Assembly (NCBI GenBank): GCA_002409975.1
Contig: DHOO01000034.1
Span: forward strand, 12,022 to 17,369
DNA from: Firmicutes bacterium UBA5388
GTDB lineage: Bacteria > Bacillota > UBA4882 > UBA10575
Direction: 5' to 3'
DNA: 5,348 bases
Under the pieces are notes generated by a model, which was not told the origin of the DNA, did not search any database, and saw only the letters and a list, made by a program, of their open reading frames with translations. The number at the start of each line of letters is the position of its first letter. Within the stretch, counting starts at the first letter, position 1. This document shows, piece after piece, positions 5,314-5,348 of this stretch. Made by a program: the position numbers and the translations under genes.

Positions 5314-5348
5314 GACTTGATGTCGAAATTAGTTTTTCAAACTCTTTG

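Overview
The window is low in GC, with purine-rich Shine-Dalgarno sequences (AGGAGG, AAGGAG), one GTG and one TTG start, and a lipoprotein-type substrate-binding protein. This points to a low-GC Gram-positive bacterium (Firmicutes, probably Clostridia). I cannot name the species. All genes I can support lie on the minus strand, so the window reads right to left.

Right part (about 5348 to 4597). At the edge is a C-rich direct repeat that could be the end of a mobile element (uncertain). Next come a near-consensus vegetative promoter (TTGACT, 17 bp, TATAAT), a cluster of inverted half-sites that looks like an operator, and an XRE/cupin regulator of the PuuR/PotR type.

Centre (4571 to 879). A complete polyamine ABC importer is encoded in the order potA (ATPase), potB and potC (permeases) and potD (binding lipoprotein). 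The four genes overlap by 4, 7 and 4 bp, so translation is probably coupled. A hairpin with a U-rich tail at 831-862 probably ends the transcript. Regulator and importer appear to form one transcription unit in which the regulator senses polyamine status and controls its own operon.

Left part (about 830 to 1). A 241-bp non-coding stretch contains two FNR/CRP-type boxes, TTGAT-N4-ATCAA, one perfect and one 9/10. Their centres are 52 bp apart, about five helical turns. The proximal box is at -41.5 relative to a possible short-leader promoter. Downstream are two small unrecognised membrane-protein genes: a 129-aa protein with a TTG start, and a 54-aa protein with a GTG start and a perfect AGGAGG. 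A hairpin separates them that looks more like a terminator on the plus strand than on the minus strand.

Overall, the main operon is a well-known transport system. The less explained part is the FNR-boxed small membrane-protein pair. I see no RNA genes, CRISPR arrays or complete mobile elements.
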